19,878 nt of DNA. Source: Euzebyaceae bacterium (GTDB lineage Bacteria; Actinomycetota; Nitriliruptoria; Euzebyales; Egibacteraceae). Below, piece by piece: positions 7,225 to 14,842 of this stretch (positions are counted from its first letter, which is position 1; each line of letters starts with the position of its first letter). The notes under the pieces are model-generated. The model was not told where the DNA came from. It saw only the letters and a list, made by a program, of their open reading frames with translations, and searched no databases. The DNA lies in NCBI GenBank assembly GCA_013696915.1, contig JACCXR010000421.1:1-19878 (forward strand), given 5' to 3'. The position numbers and the translations under genes are program-made.

Positions 7225-7250
7225 GGTGTGGCCCCGGGAGGGCCCACACC
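7225..7250 (-). other. Hairpin at the 5' end of the minus-strand operon leader
   Basis: GGTGTGG (7225-7231) pairs perfectly with CCACACC (7244-7250), and CCC/GGG inside can extend the stem. If the minus promoter at 7264-7292 is used, the RNA starts near 7257, so this hairpin would form its extreme 5' end. It could protect or regulate the mRNA. A terminator for rightward transcription seems less likely, because no U-run follows. Confidence 0.4.
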
Positions 7251-7254
7251 GTCC

Positions 7255-7283
7255 GTGACAGCCACTGTCGCGTTGCCTATCCT
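7255..7283 (+). promoter_or_regulatory. Promoter candidate for the sulfotransferase operon
   Basis: GTGACA (7255-7260), a 17-bp spacer and TATCCT (7278-7283) form a good sigma-A-type match on the plus strand. It overlaps the divergent minus promoter. The first plus gene starts at 7643, so the leader would be about 350 nt long. No RNA motif was recognised in that leader. Confidence 0.5.
7257..7269. promoter_or_regulatory. Palindrome GACAG-N3-CTGTC inside the divergent promoters
   Basis: GACAGCCACTGTC is a 5-3-5 perfect inverted repeat. It overlaps the -35 of the plus promoter and the -10 of the minus promoter, so one bound regulator could control both operons. This position is what makes it more than a chance short palindrome; the role is inferred. 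Confidence 0.4.
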
Positions 7284-7292
7284 CCGTGTCAA
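7264..7292 (-). promoter_or_regulatory. Promoter candidate for the small ORF-nucleotidyltransferase-G1PDH operon
   Basis: On the minus strand a perfect TTGACA (7292-7287) is followed by 17 bp and GACAGT (7269-7264). The -35 is ideal and the -10 is poor, which would suit an activated promoter. The -10 lies inside the palindrome at 7257-7269. Confidence 0.5.
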
Positions 7293-7642
7293 GGCCTCGC
7301 ACCCATGGCGGCAAGCCGGGTCGGGACACGCCGGAGGTTTCCGAGTATCGTGAACGGCTCCGGTGGCCTCGGGGGGGTGGTACCCGTTCCTGGAGGCCGA
7401 CGGGCAGAGTCGGTGGGCCGCCTTGGTGCGCGGGGGAGGCGGTCCGCCCACGCAGACCTGACATGCGGGAGGTCAACAGTGCACGGACGGGGCAGCGGTG
7501 GCCGCAGGCGGGAGTTGGGCGTGGCGAGATCTGGAATGCCGTGGCCGCTTTCGACCAGGAGGACTGTTGCCATCTCAGGCGCCAGCCACCGGCCCCCACC
7601 GCGGCATCGGAGGTCCCGCAGTCACCGACGGGAGACTGACAG
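7293..7642. other. 350-bp leader/intergenic region before sulfotransferase 1
   Basis: No convincing gene is seen. A short frame from ATG 7464 ends at 7639 (58 codons), just before the sulfotransferase start, but it lacks family likeness and its composition is unremarkable. The only clear functional site is the ribosome-binding stretch GGGAGA at 7630-7635. Confidence 0.4.
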
Positions 7643-8644
7643 ATGACGATGGAGACACAGCGGGGTACGACCGGTTCGCCCGGAGACAGGTCCCCCACCG
7701 GCGAGTTGCGGGTCGTGTACATCGGCGGCTACGGGCGAAGCGGCAGCACGCTTCTGTCCCGGATGCTCGCCGAGGTCAAAGGCGTCGTCAACATCGGCGA
7801 GCTGAGGTACATCGCACAGGTCGGCGGCATCGAGAACCGCCTCTGCGGCTGCGGCGAACGCTTCCGGGACTGCGCGTTCTGGAGCGCGGTCGGGACCGAG
7901 GCCTTCGGGGGCTGGGACAACGTCGACTTCCAGGCGCTGCTGCACAAGCGCGCCCTGGTCGACCGGCCGTGGCGCGTCCCGCACCTGATGGCGCCCAGAG
8001 CCGGCAGGCGGTTCACCGCGGACGTCGAGTCCCAAGTGTCAGACCTCGCCCGGCTCTACAGCGCGGTCTCCGCCGTCTCCGGGGCGTCGGTGATCGTGGA
8101 CTCCTCGAAGGCGCCTTCCTACGCGCTGCTGCTGTCGCGCATGCCGCGCACGCGCGTCAGCCTTGTCCACCTGGTGCGGGACAGCCGCGGCACCGTCTTC
8201 TCGTGGCAGAAGCGCATCGTCCGGCCCGACAGGCCCGAAATCCACTCCTACATGCTCCGCTACCCGGCCATGGGCGCGGCCTTGCGGTACACCGGCTACA
8301 ACCTCCAGATGCACATGCTGCGGTGGACGGACCTTCCTTACCTGTGGATGCGCTACGAGGACGTGGTCCGCGACCCGCGGCGGCACCTGGAGCGGATCCT
8401 GGGCTTCGCCGACGTGCCGGTCGATGACTCCACGCTTGAGTTCCTGCATGACGGCCAGGTGAAGCTCGGCTTGAGCCACACGGTCCGCGGCAACCCGATG
8501 CGGATGTCGGACGGCTGGATCGACCTGCGCCTGGACGAGGAATGGACCTCGAAGATGGCCAAGGGGCAACGACTGGCGGTGTCGGCGGTCACGGCGCCGC
8601 TGCTGGTCCGCTACGGCTACCCGCTGCGGTGCCGTGAGCGCTGA
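7643..8644 (+). CDS. Sulfotransferase 1 (PAPS-dependent, CxCG-type)
   Basis: At 333 residues, this cytoplasmic or membrane-associated enzyme should move sulfate from PAPS to a hydroxyl or amine. The 5'-phosphosulfate loop is Y30GRSGSTLL. The 3'-phosphate site is VDSSKAPSYALLLSRMP plus LVHLVRDSRGTVFS, with R179, D180, S181 and R182. A Cys cluster, LCGCGERFRDCAFW (67-80), is typical of one bacterial sulfotransferase subgroup and may be structural. The first 20 residues are polar and probably disordered. The ATG at 7643 has GGGAGA 7 nt upstream; ATG 7649 is an alternative. It is the first gene of the plus operon, and its end overlaps the polymerase by 11 bp. The acceptor is unknown; a glycan or glycolipid made by this locus is the natural guess. 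It is clearly distinct from sulfotransferases 2 and 3. Confidence 0.88.
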   Translation: MTMETQRGTTGSPGDRSPTGELRVVYIGGYGRSGSTLLSRMLAEVKGVVNIGELRYIAQVGGIENRLCGCGERFRDCAFWSAVGTEAFGGWDNVDFQALLHKRALVDRPWRVPHLMAPRAGRRFTADVESQVSDLARLYSAVSAVSGASVIVDSSKAPSYALLLSRMPRTRVSLVHLVRDSRGTVFSWQKRIVRPDRPEIHSYMLRYPAMGAALRYTGYNLQMHMLRWTDLPYLWMRYEDVVRDPRRHLERILGFADVPVDDSTLEFLHDGQVKLGLSHTVRGNPMRMSDGWIDLRLDEEWTSKMAKGQRLAVSAVTAPLLVRYGYPLRCRER

Positions 8645-9971
8645 TCTCGCCCGTCAGCCGGCGGCAGTGCGGGGGTTGCGCCCCTCCCGTGGAGGACTCC
8701 ACCCGGCATGGCCGCTGGTGGTGGTGTTCGTGGCCTATCCCCTGTGGTGGGTGCTGGGCGTGACGGCCGTCATGTGGACGGCCGTGGCGTTGTTGGGCGG
8801 CATCGCGCTGTTGACGCGGCGCAGGGTGCGCGTTCCGCGCGGCTTCGGCATCTGGCTGCTGTTCCTCGCCTGGATGCTGATTTCGGCGTCGCAGCTGAGC
8901 GCCTTCGACCGCTCGGTCGCCTTCGTCTACCGCGGTTCGGCCTACCTGTGCGCGACCGTGCTGTTCATCTACGTCTTCAACACCCCAAAGGAGGTTCTCC
9001 CCGACAAGACCGTCATCCGACTCGTCGCGATGTTCTGGGTGGTGGTCGCGGGCGGCGGGTTGCTCGCGATGGCCTTTCCCACAGCATCGTTCAGCAGCCT
9101 GGCGGAGCTCGTGCTGCCGCGCAGCCTGTTGAACGTCCGCTTCATCGAATCGCTCGTGCACCTCGAGTTCGCGCAGACGTCGCGCATCCTCGGGTTCCCT
9201 ATCGGGCGGCCGCGCGCCCCGTTCGCGTTCACGAACGCGTGGGGGTCGAACTTCGCCCTGCTCACCCCCTTCCTCGTCGCCAGCTGGGCAGCGGGTTCCC
9301 GGCGGTGGAGCCGGCTGACGAGGGTGATGCTGCTGGTATCGGTCGTGAGCGTCGTCGTGTCATTGAACCGGGGGATGTGGCTGAGCCTGTCACTGGGACT
9401 GCTCTACGCCGCCGCCCGCTTCGCCCGGCAGGGCAGGGTCCGCCCGCTCATCGGCGTCGGGACTCTGCTGGCCACCATGGTGGGAATCGTGTACTTCACG
9501 CCGTTGCTGGGGGTGGTCGAGGGCCGCCAGGCAACCCCGCACAGCGACGCCGGCAGGCTGGCGTTGTACCAGGCGTCGATCAACCTGGCGCGCGAGTCCC
9601 CCGTCCTGGGCTACGGGGCGCCCCAGCCTTCAGACCTCAAGGAGGGGGGGGCGTCGATCGGCACGCACGGGCAGTTCTGGCTCCTGCTGGTGTCCCACGG
9701 CCTCCCAGGTCTGTTGCTGTACGTGGGCTGGATGCTGTTCGCACTGTGGCACACGCGCAGAGGGCGGTCCGATGTGCACGTCTGGTGCCACGTCGTCATC
9801 TTCATATCGCTGGTGCAGATGGCGTTCTACGAGCAGGTCCCGACCCAGATCACCATCGTCATGGTCGCGGCGGCGCTGGCCCTTCGCGCGCTGTACATCC
9901 CGAGCGTCACCGCCCCCCCTGACGGACCGGTGGCGGAAGATCGCGTTCCCGCAGTGAAGGTGGGAGTTTGA
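8634..9971 (+). CDS. O-antigen ligase/polymerase-like membrane protein (Wzy/WaaL type)
   Basis: The protein has 445 residues and about ten hydrophobic helices (for example, around residues 26-60, 71-85, 95-111, 125-145, 193-210, 225-255, 270-295, 352-372 and 384-415). A large extracytoplasmic loop precedes the last helices and carries HSDAGRLALYQASINLARESPVLGYGAP and GTHGQFWLLLVSHGLPGLLLY. That is the hallmark layout of the Wzy_C/O-antigen ligase family: the loop residues bind the undecaprenyl-linked donor and join glycan units outside the membrane. The GTG start at 8634 overlaps the sulfotransferase stop by 11 bp. The next gene starts in its stop codon (TTGA), so translation is coupled. Polymerase versus ligase cannot be told from sequence alone. 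Confidence 0.85.
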   Translation: MSADLARQPAAVRGLRPSRGGLHPAWPLVVVFVAYPLWWVLGVTAVMWTAVALLGGIALLTRRRVRVPRGFGIWLLFLAWMLISASQLSAFDRSVAFVYRGSAYLCATVLFIYVFNTPKEVLPDKTVIRLVAMFWVVVAGGGLLAMAFPTASFSSLAELVLPRSLLNVRFIESLVHLEFAQTSRILGFPIGRPRAPFAFTNAWGSNFALLTPFLVASWAAGSRRWSRLTRVMLLVSVVSVVVSLNRGMWLSLSLGLLYAAARFARQGRVRPLIGVGTLLATMVGIVYFTPLLGVVEGRQATPHSDAGRLALYQASINLARESPVLGYGAPQPSDLKEGGASIGTHGQFWLLLVSHGLPGLLLYVGWMLFALWHTRRGRSDVHVWCHVVIFISLVQMAFYEQVPTQITIVMVAAALALRALYIPSVTAPPDGPVAEDRVPAVKVGV

Positions 9972-10861
9972 GGGCGGGGGGTTCCTTGAGTCCGGCGCGC
10001 CTGGCGTTCGAGGATCTCGCGCAGCACCTGCTGCGCGGGGCTGCCAGGGTCCGGACGATCCCGCCGGGTGATGCACGGCTGGCGCCCTCGTTCCTGGTCA
10101 TCGGCGGCCAGCGTTGCGGCACGACGTCGCTCTACAGCTATCTGATCGAGCACCCGCTGGTCGTCCAGTCGCTGGTCAAGGAGGTCCACTTCTTCGACAA
10201 CCACTTCGATCGCGGCGGCGCGTGGTACTCCGGCTACTTTCCCTCACAGTTCTACGGGCGGTTCGTCGAGCGGCGGTTCGGTGGCAAGCCGATCACCGGC
10301 GAGGCGAGCCCTTACTACCTGTTCCACCCGCTGGCTGCCGAGCGGGTGGCGCGTCTGCTCCCCGACGTCAAGCTGATCGTCCTGTTGCGCGACCCGGTGG
10401 CGCGCGCCTGGTCGCACTACAGCCACGAGGTGGCGAAGGGTTTCGAGGCCCTGTCGTTCGAAGAGGCGATCGAGTGCGAGGAACGGCGGCTCGACGGTGA
10501 GCTCGAGCGGATGGTCAGCGACCCGAGCTACCGCAGCTTCAACGCGCAGCACTACTCGTACCTGGCCCGCGGGCGGTACATCGACCAGATCGAGCGGTGG
10601 CGCGAGCACGAGCACTTCCCCGCCGAGCAGTTGCTGACCATGAACTCGAGCGGGCTGTTCTCCGACCCCGAGGCCGCGCTGAACCGGGTCCTGCGATTCC
10701 TGGGACTGCCGCCGACGCGGCTGCGGGCCTACCCCAAGCACAACACCTACAAGCACGGCCCCCTGGGTGAAGAGACCCGTCGGCGGCTCCGCGAGTATTT
10801 CGCGGAGCCCAACCGACGGCTGTACGAGTACGTGGGTACGGACTACGGCTGGGGGAGTTGA
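9968..10861 (+). CDS. Sulfotransferase 2 (heparan-sulfotransferase-like fold)
   Basis: At 297 residues it carries the PAPS 5'-phosphosulfate loop GGQRCGTTSLY (46-56) and the strand-turn K71-E72-V-H-F-F-D; in NDST-type enzymes the Glu of a KE-x-x-F-F motif is the catalytic base. It also has GEASPYYLFHP (111-121), the 3'-phosphate site LIVLLRDPVARAWSHY (136-151) and a C-terminal YPKHNTYKHGPL (255-266), which resembles the substrate/PAPS-contacting lid. It should sulfate a glycan. The TTG start at 9968 overlaps the polymerase stop (TTGA) and has AAGG 7 nt upstream; TTG 9986 is an alternative. It shares most motifs with sulfotransferase 3, so the two look like paralogues from duplication followed by specialisation. 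Confidence 0.88.
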   Translation: MRAGGSLSPARLAFEDLAQHLLRGAARVRTIPPGDARLAPSFLVIGGQRCGTTSLYSYLIEHPLVVQSLVKEVHFFDNHFDRGGAWYSGYFPSQFYGRFVERRFGGKPITGEASPYYLFHPLAAERVARLLPDVKLIVLLRDPVARAWSHYSHEVAKGFEALSFEEAIECEERRLDGELERMVSDPSYRSFNAQHYSYLARGRYIDQIERWREHEHFPAEQLLTMNSSGLFSDPEAALNRVLRFLGLPPTRLRAYPKHNTYKHGPLGEETRRRLREYFAEPNRRLYEYVGTDYGWGS

Positions 10862-12417
10862 ACGCGATCGCGCCCTCCCAGGTCCCGGCGGCACCGGACA
10901 CCGACGACGCGGGTCGAGACCTTCGCACGGTCGCGCGCGGGGGGCTGCTCAACATGGTGGGAGCCGGCGGGAACGCCGTCTTCACGTTCCTGATCTTCGT
11001 GGTGATCGCGCGCGCCGTCGACCTGCGGCAGGTCGGCGCGTTGCTGGTGGCGATCGCCGCCTTCACGATCCTCACCACGGGGAGCCAGTTCGGGGCGCAG
11101 GTCGGTCTCGTGCGCATGATCGCGCGGTATCGGGTGCTCGGCCGCGTCAGCGACATCCGCCACACGCTGCTGGTGGGTCTGACCCCGGTGCTCGTGACCG
11201 GGGCCGCCATGGCGGCGGCCGGGTACGCCCTCGCCGGCCAATTCGCCGCACTGCTCGGCCGGGGCGAGGACGCCGAGCTGGTCGTGCGGTACCTGCACCT
11301 GCTCGTGCCCTTCATCCCCTTCGCGGCGTTGCTGGCGGTCGCGGCAGGGGCCACGCAGGGCTTCGGCACGATGCTGCCCGCCGTCGCCGTCGACAAGCTC
11401 GGCCGCACCGTCACGCAACTCGGCCTCACGGTGCTCACCGTCTCCCTCGGCAGCGTCGCGATCGCGCTGGCCTGGGCGACGCCCTACGCCCTCGGCCTGG
11501 TCGCGATCAGCGGGTGGTTGGTCGTGCTGCTCCGCCGCACCGAACGTCAGGCGAGCGGCGATCCGGCGCGGCCGCTGCCCCAGCTGGCGCGGGAGTTCTG
11601 GCGCTTCAGCGCTCCGCGAGGCGTGGCCAGCTTCTTCCAGGTGTCCGTGCTGTGGTTCGACACGATCCTGCTGGGCGTGCTCCGCTCGACCCAGGAAGCC
11701 GGGATCTACGCGGTTGCGACGCGCTATCTGACCATTGGGCACCTTGTGATCGGCGCCATCCTGCAGGTCACCGGTCCCAAGCTCAGCGAGCTGCTGGCGG
11801 CGAAGAGCCAAGACCGCGCGAGTTCGGTGTACCAGGCCGCGACGTGTTGGGTGACGGCGCTGGTGTGGCCGGTCTACTTCACCGTCGGGATTTTCGCGCC
11901 GTTCCTGCTGCAGGTGTTCGGGCGCGAGTTCGTCGCGGGGCAGACGGCGCTGCTCATCCTGGCCGGCGCGATGCTGATCGCGGCGGTCAGCGGCCCGGTG
12001 GACGTCGTGCTGCTCATGGGCGGCAAGTCTTGGTGGAGCCTGGTCAACTGGGGCATGGCGTTCGTCGTGAACGTCGTGCTCAACCTCGTCCTGATCCCGT
12101 CACATGGCATCAACGGGGCCGCGATCGCCTGGGCCGTCAGCATCCTGGTCAGGAACCTGATCCCCGTGGTCGAGGTGTGGCTGCTGATGGGTCTGCACCC
12201 CGTCGGCGAGGGTCTTCGCAAGGTGATGGTCGCCTCCACGGTGTCCTACGGTGTGGTCGGCGTCGTGCTGCGGTCGGCGTTCGGGGCATCGCTGACGACG
12301 TTCGCGCTCCTGCTGGCGGTCGGCACGACGACGTACGCCGCGATGTTATGGCGTCATCGCGACGTTGTGCTCGGAAAGGGCCTGACGGCACGGCGGGCGA
12401 CGGTCAGCCGTGATTGA
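10858..12417 (+). CDS. Wzx-like polysaccharide flippase (MOP superfamily)
   Basis: The 519-residue integral membrane protein has 12-14 hydrophobic helices spread over its length. It opens with the family-typical LRTVARGGLLNMVGAGGNAVFTF (residues 22-44), and a central SAPRGVASFFQVSVLWFDTI starts the second half. Such proteins flip undecaprenyl-diphosphate-linked oligosaccharides, or other lipid-linked precursors, across the cytoplasmic membrane. The TTG start at 10858 overlaps the stop of sulfotransferase 2 by 4 bp. The Shine-Dalgarno GGGGGAG directly abuts it, so translation probably relies on coupling. Flippase and Wzy-like polymerase in one operon support a Wzx/Wzy-type export route in which the unit is sulfated before or around export. 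Confidence 0.88.
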   Translation: MNAIAPSQVPAAPDTDDAGRDLRTVARGGLLNMVGAGGNAVFTFLIFVVIARAVDLRQVGALLVAIAAFTILTTGSQFGAQVGLVRMIARYRVLGRVSDIRHTLLVGLTPVLVTGAAMAAAGYALAGQFAALLGRGEDAELVVRYLHLLVPFIPFAALLAVAAGATQGFGTMLPAVAVDKLGRTVTQLGLTVLTVSLGSVAIALAWATPYALGLVAISGWLVVLLRRTERQASGDPARPLPQLAREFWRFSAPRGVASFFQVSVLWFDTILLGVLRSTQEAGIYAVATRYLTIGHLVIGAILQVTGPKLSELLAAKSQDRASSVYQAATCWVTALVWPVYFTVGIFAPFLLQVFGREFVAGQTALLILAGAMLIAAVSGPVDVVLLMGGKSWWSLVNWGMAFVVNVVLNLVLIPSHGINGAAIAWAVSILVRNLIPVVEVWLLMGLHPVGEGLRKVMVASTVSYGVVGVVLRSAFGASLTTFALLLAVGTTTYAAMLWRHRDVVLGKGLTARRATVSRD

Positions 12418-12651
12418 ATCGTCATGATCGCCGGTGTTTGCGGAAGGGGCGGCGGACCGCGTCGTGGACGGACGGGGGGAACCGAGGATGGTACGCTCGC
12501 GCGTGGGCCGCGCCGTCGCCCCTTTCCCCGGGCGGCTAGCCGCGGACAGCCGTGGGGAATCGCGCGTTGCGGTGCAGGACGCGCTTTGCCGCGGGCGGCC
12601 GTGAAGGGGTCCGGCGGTGCGAATCCGAACATGGGCGCCGAAAGGACTACC
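12418..12651 (+). promoter_or_regulatory. Intergenic region with promoter candidate and 12-bp palindrome
   Basis: The 234-bp gap interrupts an otherwise tightly packed operon. GGGGGAAC (12475-12482) is followed by TGGTACGCTC (12489-12498), which contains an extended -10-like TGG-TACGCT; the same pair occurs at 16134-16159 before the propeller lipoprotein. Downstream, GCGGCTAGCCGC (12532-12543) is a perfect palindrome. The kinase start has a good AAAGGA 5 nt upstream (12641-12646). A separate promoter for the kinase and sulfotransferase 3 is likely. Confidence 0.45.
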
Positions 12652-13884
12652 GTGCAGGGTCGGGCACGATCGCCGCTGGATCCGGTCTACGAGCCCCTCG
12701 CCAAGGCCTGGGGGGGCGGATCGGACGGGGTCGCGGCGCTCCTCGCGTACGACCCGCCGGCGGGCTTCCAGCGCTGGGAGACGTTCGCGGTCCTTCCGAG
12801 CGCCAGCAACCCGCGGTTGCTCGTGCCGGTCGGTTCCCGGAGGGCGGCCGCGGCGTCGTTCCGGCAGTACAACAACGCCACCGACAACTGGATGCGGCTG
12901 CGGGCCGAGCTGACCGGGCTGCTGACGCGCATCGGGGTCACCGGCCGGGTGCTGCGCGACCGCGTCCTGGTCGTGGCGGACGCCGGCGAGAATCGCGAGC
13001 ACTCGCTGCGGGCCCACCTCGAGGAGGTGCTGGGGCGCAGCAACCTCGAGCTGGCGGTGCGGCTGGGTCCAGTCAGGCCGAACCGCAAGCCCGTCGTGCA
13101 GATTCTCGACCGACAGGGTTCGGTGCTGGGATACGCCAAGGTCGGATGGGAGCCTGTGACCCGCCGCCTGGTCCACCACGAGAGCGCGGTGCTCCAGGGG
13201 ATGGCCGCCAGGGCTCCGCTGCGGCACTTCAAGGTCCCGCGCGTCCTGCACGCGGGGACCTGGAGGTCCTGCGAGGTCCTGGTGGTCGCCCCCTTCGCGC
13301 ATCCGCGATGGGACTGGAAGGGGGGGCGCCTGCACGTGCCGCTGGCCGCGATGAGGGAGATCGCGGAGGGGTCCCGGACGGAGTCACTCGCCGCGAGCCG
13401 GTACTGGCACGCCGCACGCGAACGGCTCGCGTCGGCCCTAGTTGCCGCGCCCGCGGCGAACAGCAGTGAGCTCACGGAGATCGTCCAGCTCCTCGAGGAC
13501 CGGTACGGCGACCGCGAGCTGTCCTTCGGCGCGTGGCACGGCGACTGCATCCCGTCCAACATGTCCAGGGTCGGCGACGAGCTGTGCATCTGGGACTGGG
13601 AGCGCAGCGCATGTCCGGTGCCGGTGGGCCTCGACCTGATGCACTTCGTGTTCCACGCGCCCAACCGCTCCGTGAGCAAGTTCCAGGCACCGGGCCGTGT
13701 GATCGACAGCGGTGCCCCCCTCCTCGCGGCACTCGACGTGGACGCGGACCTCGCGCCGCTGCTGCTCGCCCTCGACCTGCTCGAGATGTCGCTGCGCTTC
13801 TGCGAAGCGCGCGCCGAGGGTATCGAGGTGACCGACTACGGCTACTTCGACAACTTGAGAGATCTGGCACATGCCGCCCCGTAG
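12652..13884 (+). CDS. APH-fold phosphotransferase (kinase-like), substrate unknown
   Basis: From GTG 12652 the protein has 410 residues. The C-terminal half has the aminoglycoside/choline-kinase-type active site: W-H-G-D-C-I-P-S-N at 295-303 (catalytic D298, N303) and metal-binding D315 in CIWDWE. K163 (YAKVGW) and E177 are plausible ATP-positioning residues in an N-lobe spanning roughly 135-215. The first ~130 residues form an additional region (a helical stretch with NNATDNWMRLRAELTGLL) that I do not recognise. Such kinases phosphorylate small hydroxyl compounds, sugars or lipids. The context suggests an alcohol or sugar of the glycan pathway; antibiotic resistance seems unlikely here. Start choice: AAAGGA sits 5 nt before GTG 12652; ATG 12631 is an alternative. 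The frame is open back to 12424, but that extension is Gly/Arg-rich. Confidence 0.8.
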   Translation: MQGRARSPLDPVYEPLAKAWGGGSDGVAALLAYDPPAGFQRWETFAVLPSASNPRLLVPVGSRRAAAASFRQYNNATDNWMRLRAELTGLLTRIGVTGRVLRDRVLVVADAGENREHSLRAHLEEVLGRSNLELAVRLGPVRPNRKPVVQILDRQGSVLGYAKVGWEPVTRRLVHHESAVLQGMAARAPLRHFKVPRVLHAGTWRSCEVLVVAPFAHPRWDWKGGRLHVPLAAMREIAEGSRTESLAASRYWHAARERLASALVAAPAANSSELTEIVQLLEDRYGDRELSFGAWHGDCIPSNMSRVGDELCIWDWERSACPVPVGLDLMHFVFHAPNRSVSKFQAPGRVIDSGAPLLAALDVDADLAPLLLALDLLEMSLRFCEARAEGIEVTDYGYFDNLRDLAHAAP

Positions 13885-13918
13885 CGGGCGTCGCCCCACC
13901 GATGGAGCGGGAGTGGAG

Positions 13919-14818
13919 ATGCAGGCGAGCCAATCGCTCGAAGTGGCCGCGCCACGGCGCCCCGGGTACCTGTCGCTGATGAAGCGGGCGGCGCGGGAGA
14001 TCATGGTCGCTTCCGGCAGGCTCACCAGCGAGGGGCGGATGCTCCCGTCGTATCTGATCGTGGGTGCTCAGCGGTGCGGCACGACGTCGCTCCACCGCTA
14101 CCTGGTGCACCACCGCGCGGTCGTGCCGCCCGTGCTCCACATCAAGGGAGTCCACTACTTCGACACCGCGTACGACCGCGGCTGGTCGTGGTACCGCGCG
14201 CACTTCCCGACAGCGGCCTACCAGTTGTACGCCAAGCGCCGGCACGGACTCGACATCATCACCGGCGAGGGCAGCCCGTACTACCTGTTCCACCCGGCGG
14301 CGCCACGGCGCATCGCGGCCGCGCTGCCCGAGGTGAAGCTGATCGTCCTGCTGCGCGATCCGGTGGGTCGTGCGTACTCGCACTACCAGCACATGGTGTT
14401 CGAGGGGCTGGAAGACCTCCCGACGTTCGAGGAGGCGCTCGACCGGGAGCCCGAGCGCCTTGCCGGCGAGGTCGAGAAGCTGCTCGCGGACGACCGGTAT
14501 CGCAGCTACGCGCACCAGCATCACTCCTACCTGGCCCGCGGGCTGTACGCCGACCAGTTGAGTGTGCTGTTCTCGCTGTTCGACCGCAAACAGGTGCTCG
14601 TCCTGTCGAGTCGCGAATTCTCCAACGATCCGCTCCGCGGCCTTAAGGACGTGTGGACGTTCCTGGGCCTGCCCGTGCTCCCGAGCGTCCCCGAGCTCAG
14701 CAAGCACAACGCAGGCAGCTATCCCGGCATGTCGTCGCAGACCCGCAGACGGCTCATGTCCTACTACGCCGAGCCCAACGAGCGGCTGTTCGACATGGTC
14801 GGCCGGCGGCTGTTCTAG
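13919..14818 (+). CDS. Sulfotransferase 3 (paralogue of sulfotransferase 2)
   Basis: At 299 residues it has the PAPS loop GAQRCGTTSLHRY (49-61), GEGSPYYLFHP (116-126), the 3'-phosphate site LIVLLRDPVGRAYSHY (141-156) and the C-terminal SKHNAGSYPGMSSQTRRRL (261-279). It aligns along its whole length with sulfotransferase 2. At the site where that enzyme has KEVHFFD, this one has K76-G77-VHYFD, so the Glu expected to act as base is Gly. I recall K-G-V-H-Y-F-D as a form found in other actinobacterial members, so it may define a subgroup and need not mean loss of activity. ATG 13919 has GGGAG 5 nt upstream; ATG 13871, overlapping the kinase stop, is an alternative. It ends 24 bp from the convergent GH26-like gene. 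Confidence 0.88.
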   Translation: MQASQSLEVAAPRRPGYLSLMKRAAREIMVASGRLTSEGRMLPSYLIVGAQRCGTTSLHRYLVHHRAVVPPVLHIKGVHYFDTAYDRGWSWYRAHFPTAAYQLYAKRRHGLDIITGEGSPYYLFHPAAPRRIAAALPEVKLIVLLRDPVGRAYSHYQHMVFEGLEDLPTFEEALDREPERLAGEVEKLLADDRYRSYAHQHHSYLARGLYADQLSVLFSLFDRKQVLVLSSREFSNDPLRGLKDVWTFLGLPVLPSVPELSKHNAGSYPGMSSQTRRRLMSYYAEPNERLFDMVGRRLF

Positions 14819-14842
14819 AGGCTTGCCGGCGCTGCGCTCCGC

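Noticed and set aside
5276..7258. 660-codon open frame on the plus strand
   Set aside because: It lies antisense to the nucleotidyltransferase and dehydrogenase, which have complete family motifs. Its own translation is Arg/Ala/Pro-rich without motifs, as expected for a shadow frame in GC-rich DNA.
10767..12413. 548-codon plus-strand frame over the flippase
   Set aside because: Its translation is Gly/Arg-rich and hydrophilic, whereas the +1 frame gives a typical 12-14 helix flippase. It is a shadow.
12601..12651. Cobalamin-riboswitch-like string CGGTGCGAATCCG before the kinase
   Set aside because: The other conserved parts of that riboswitch are not visible and the downstream gene has no cobalamin link, so it is probably chance.
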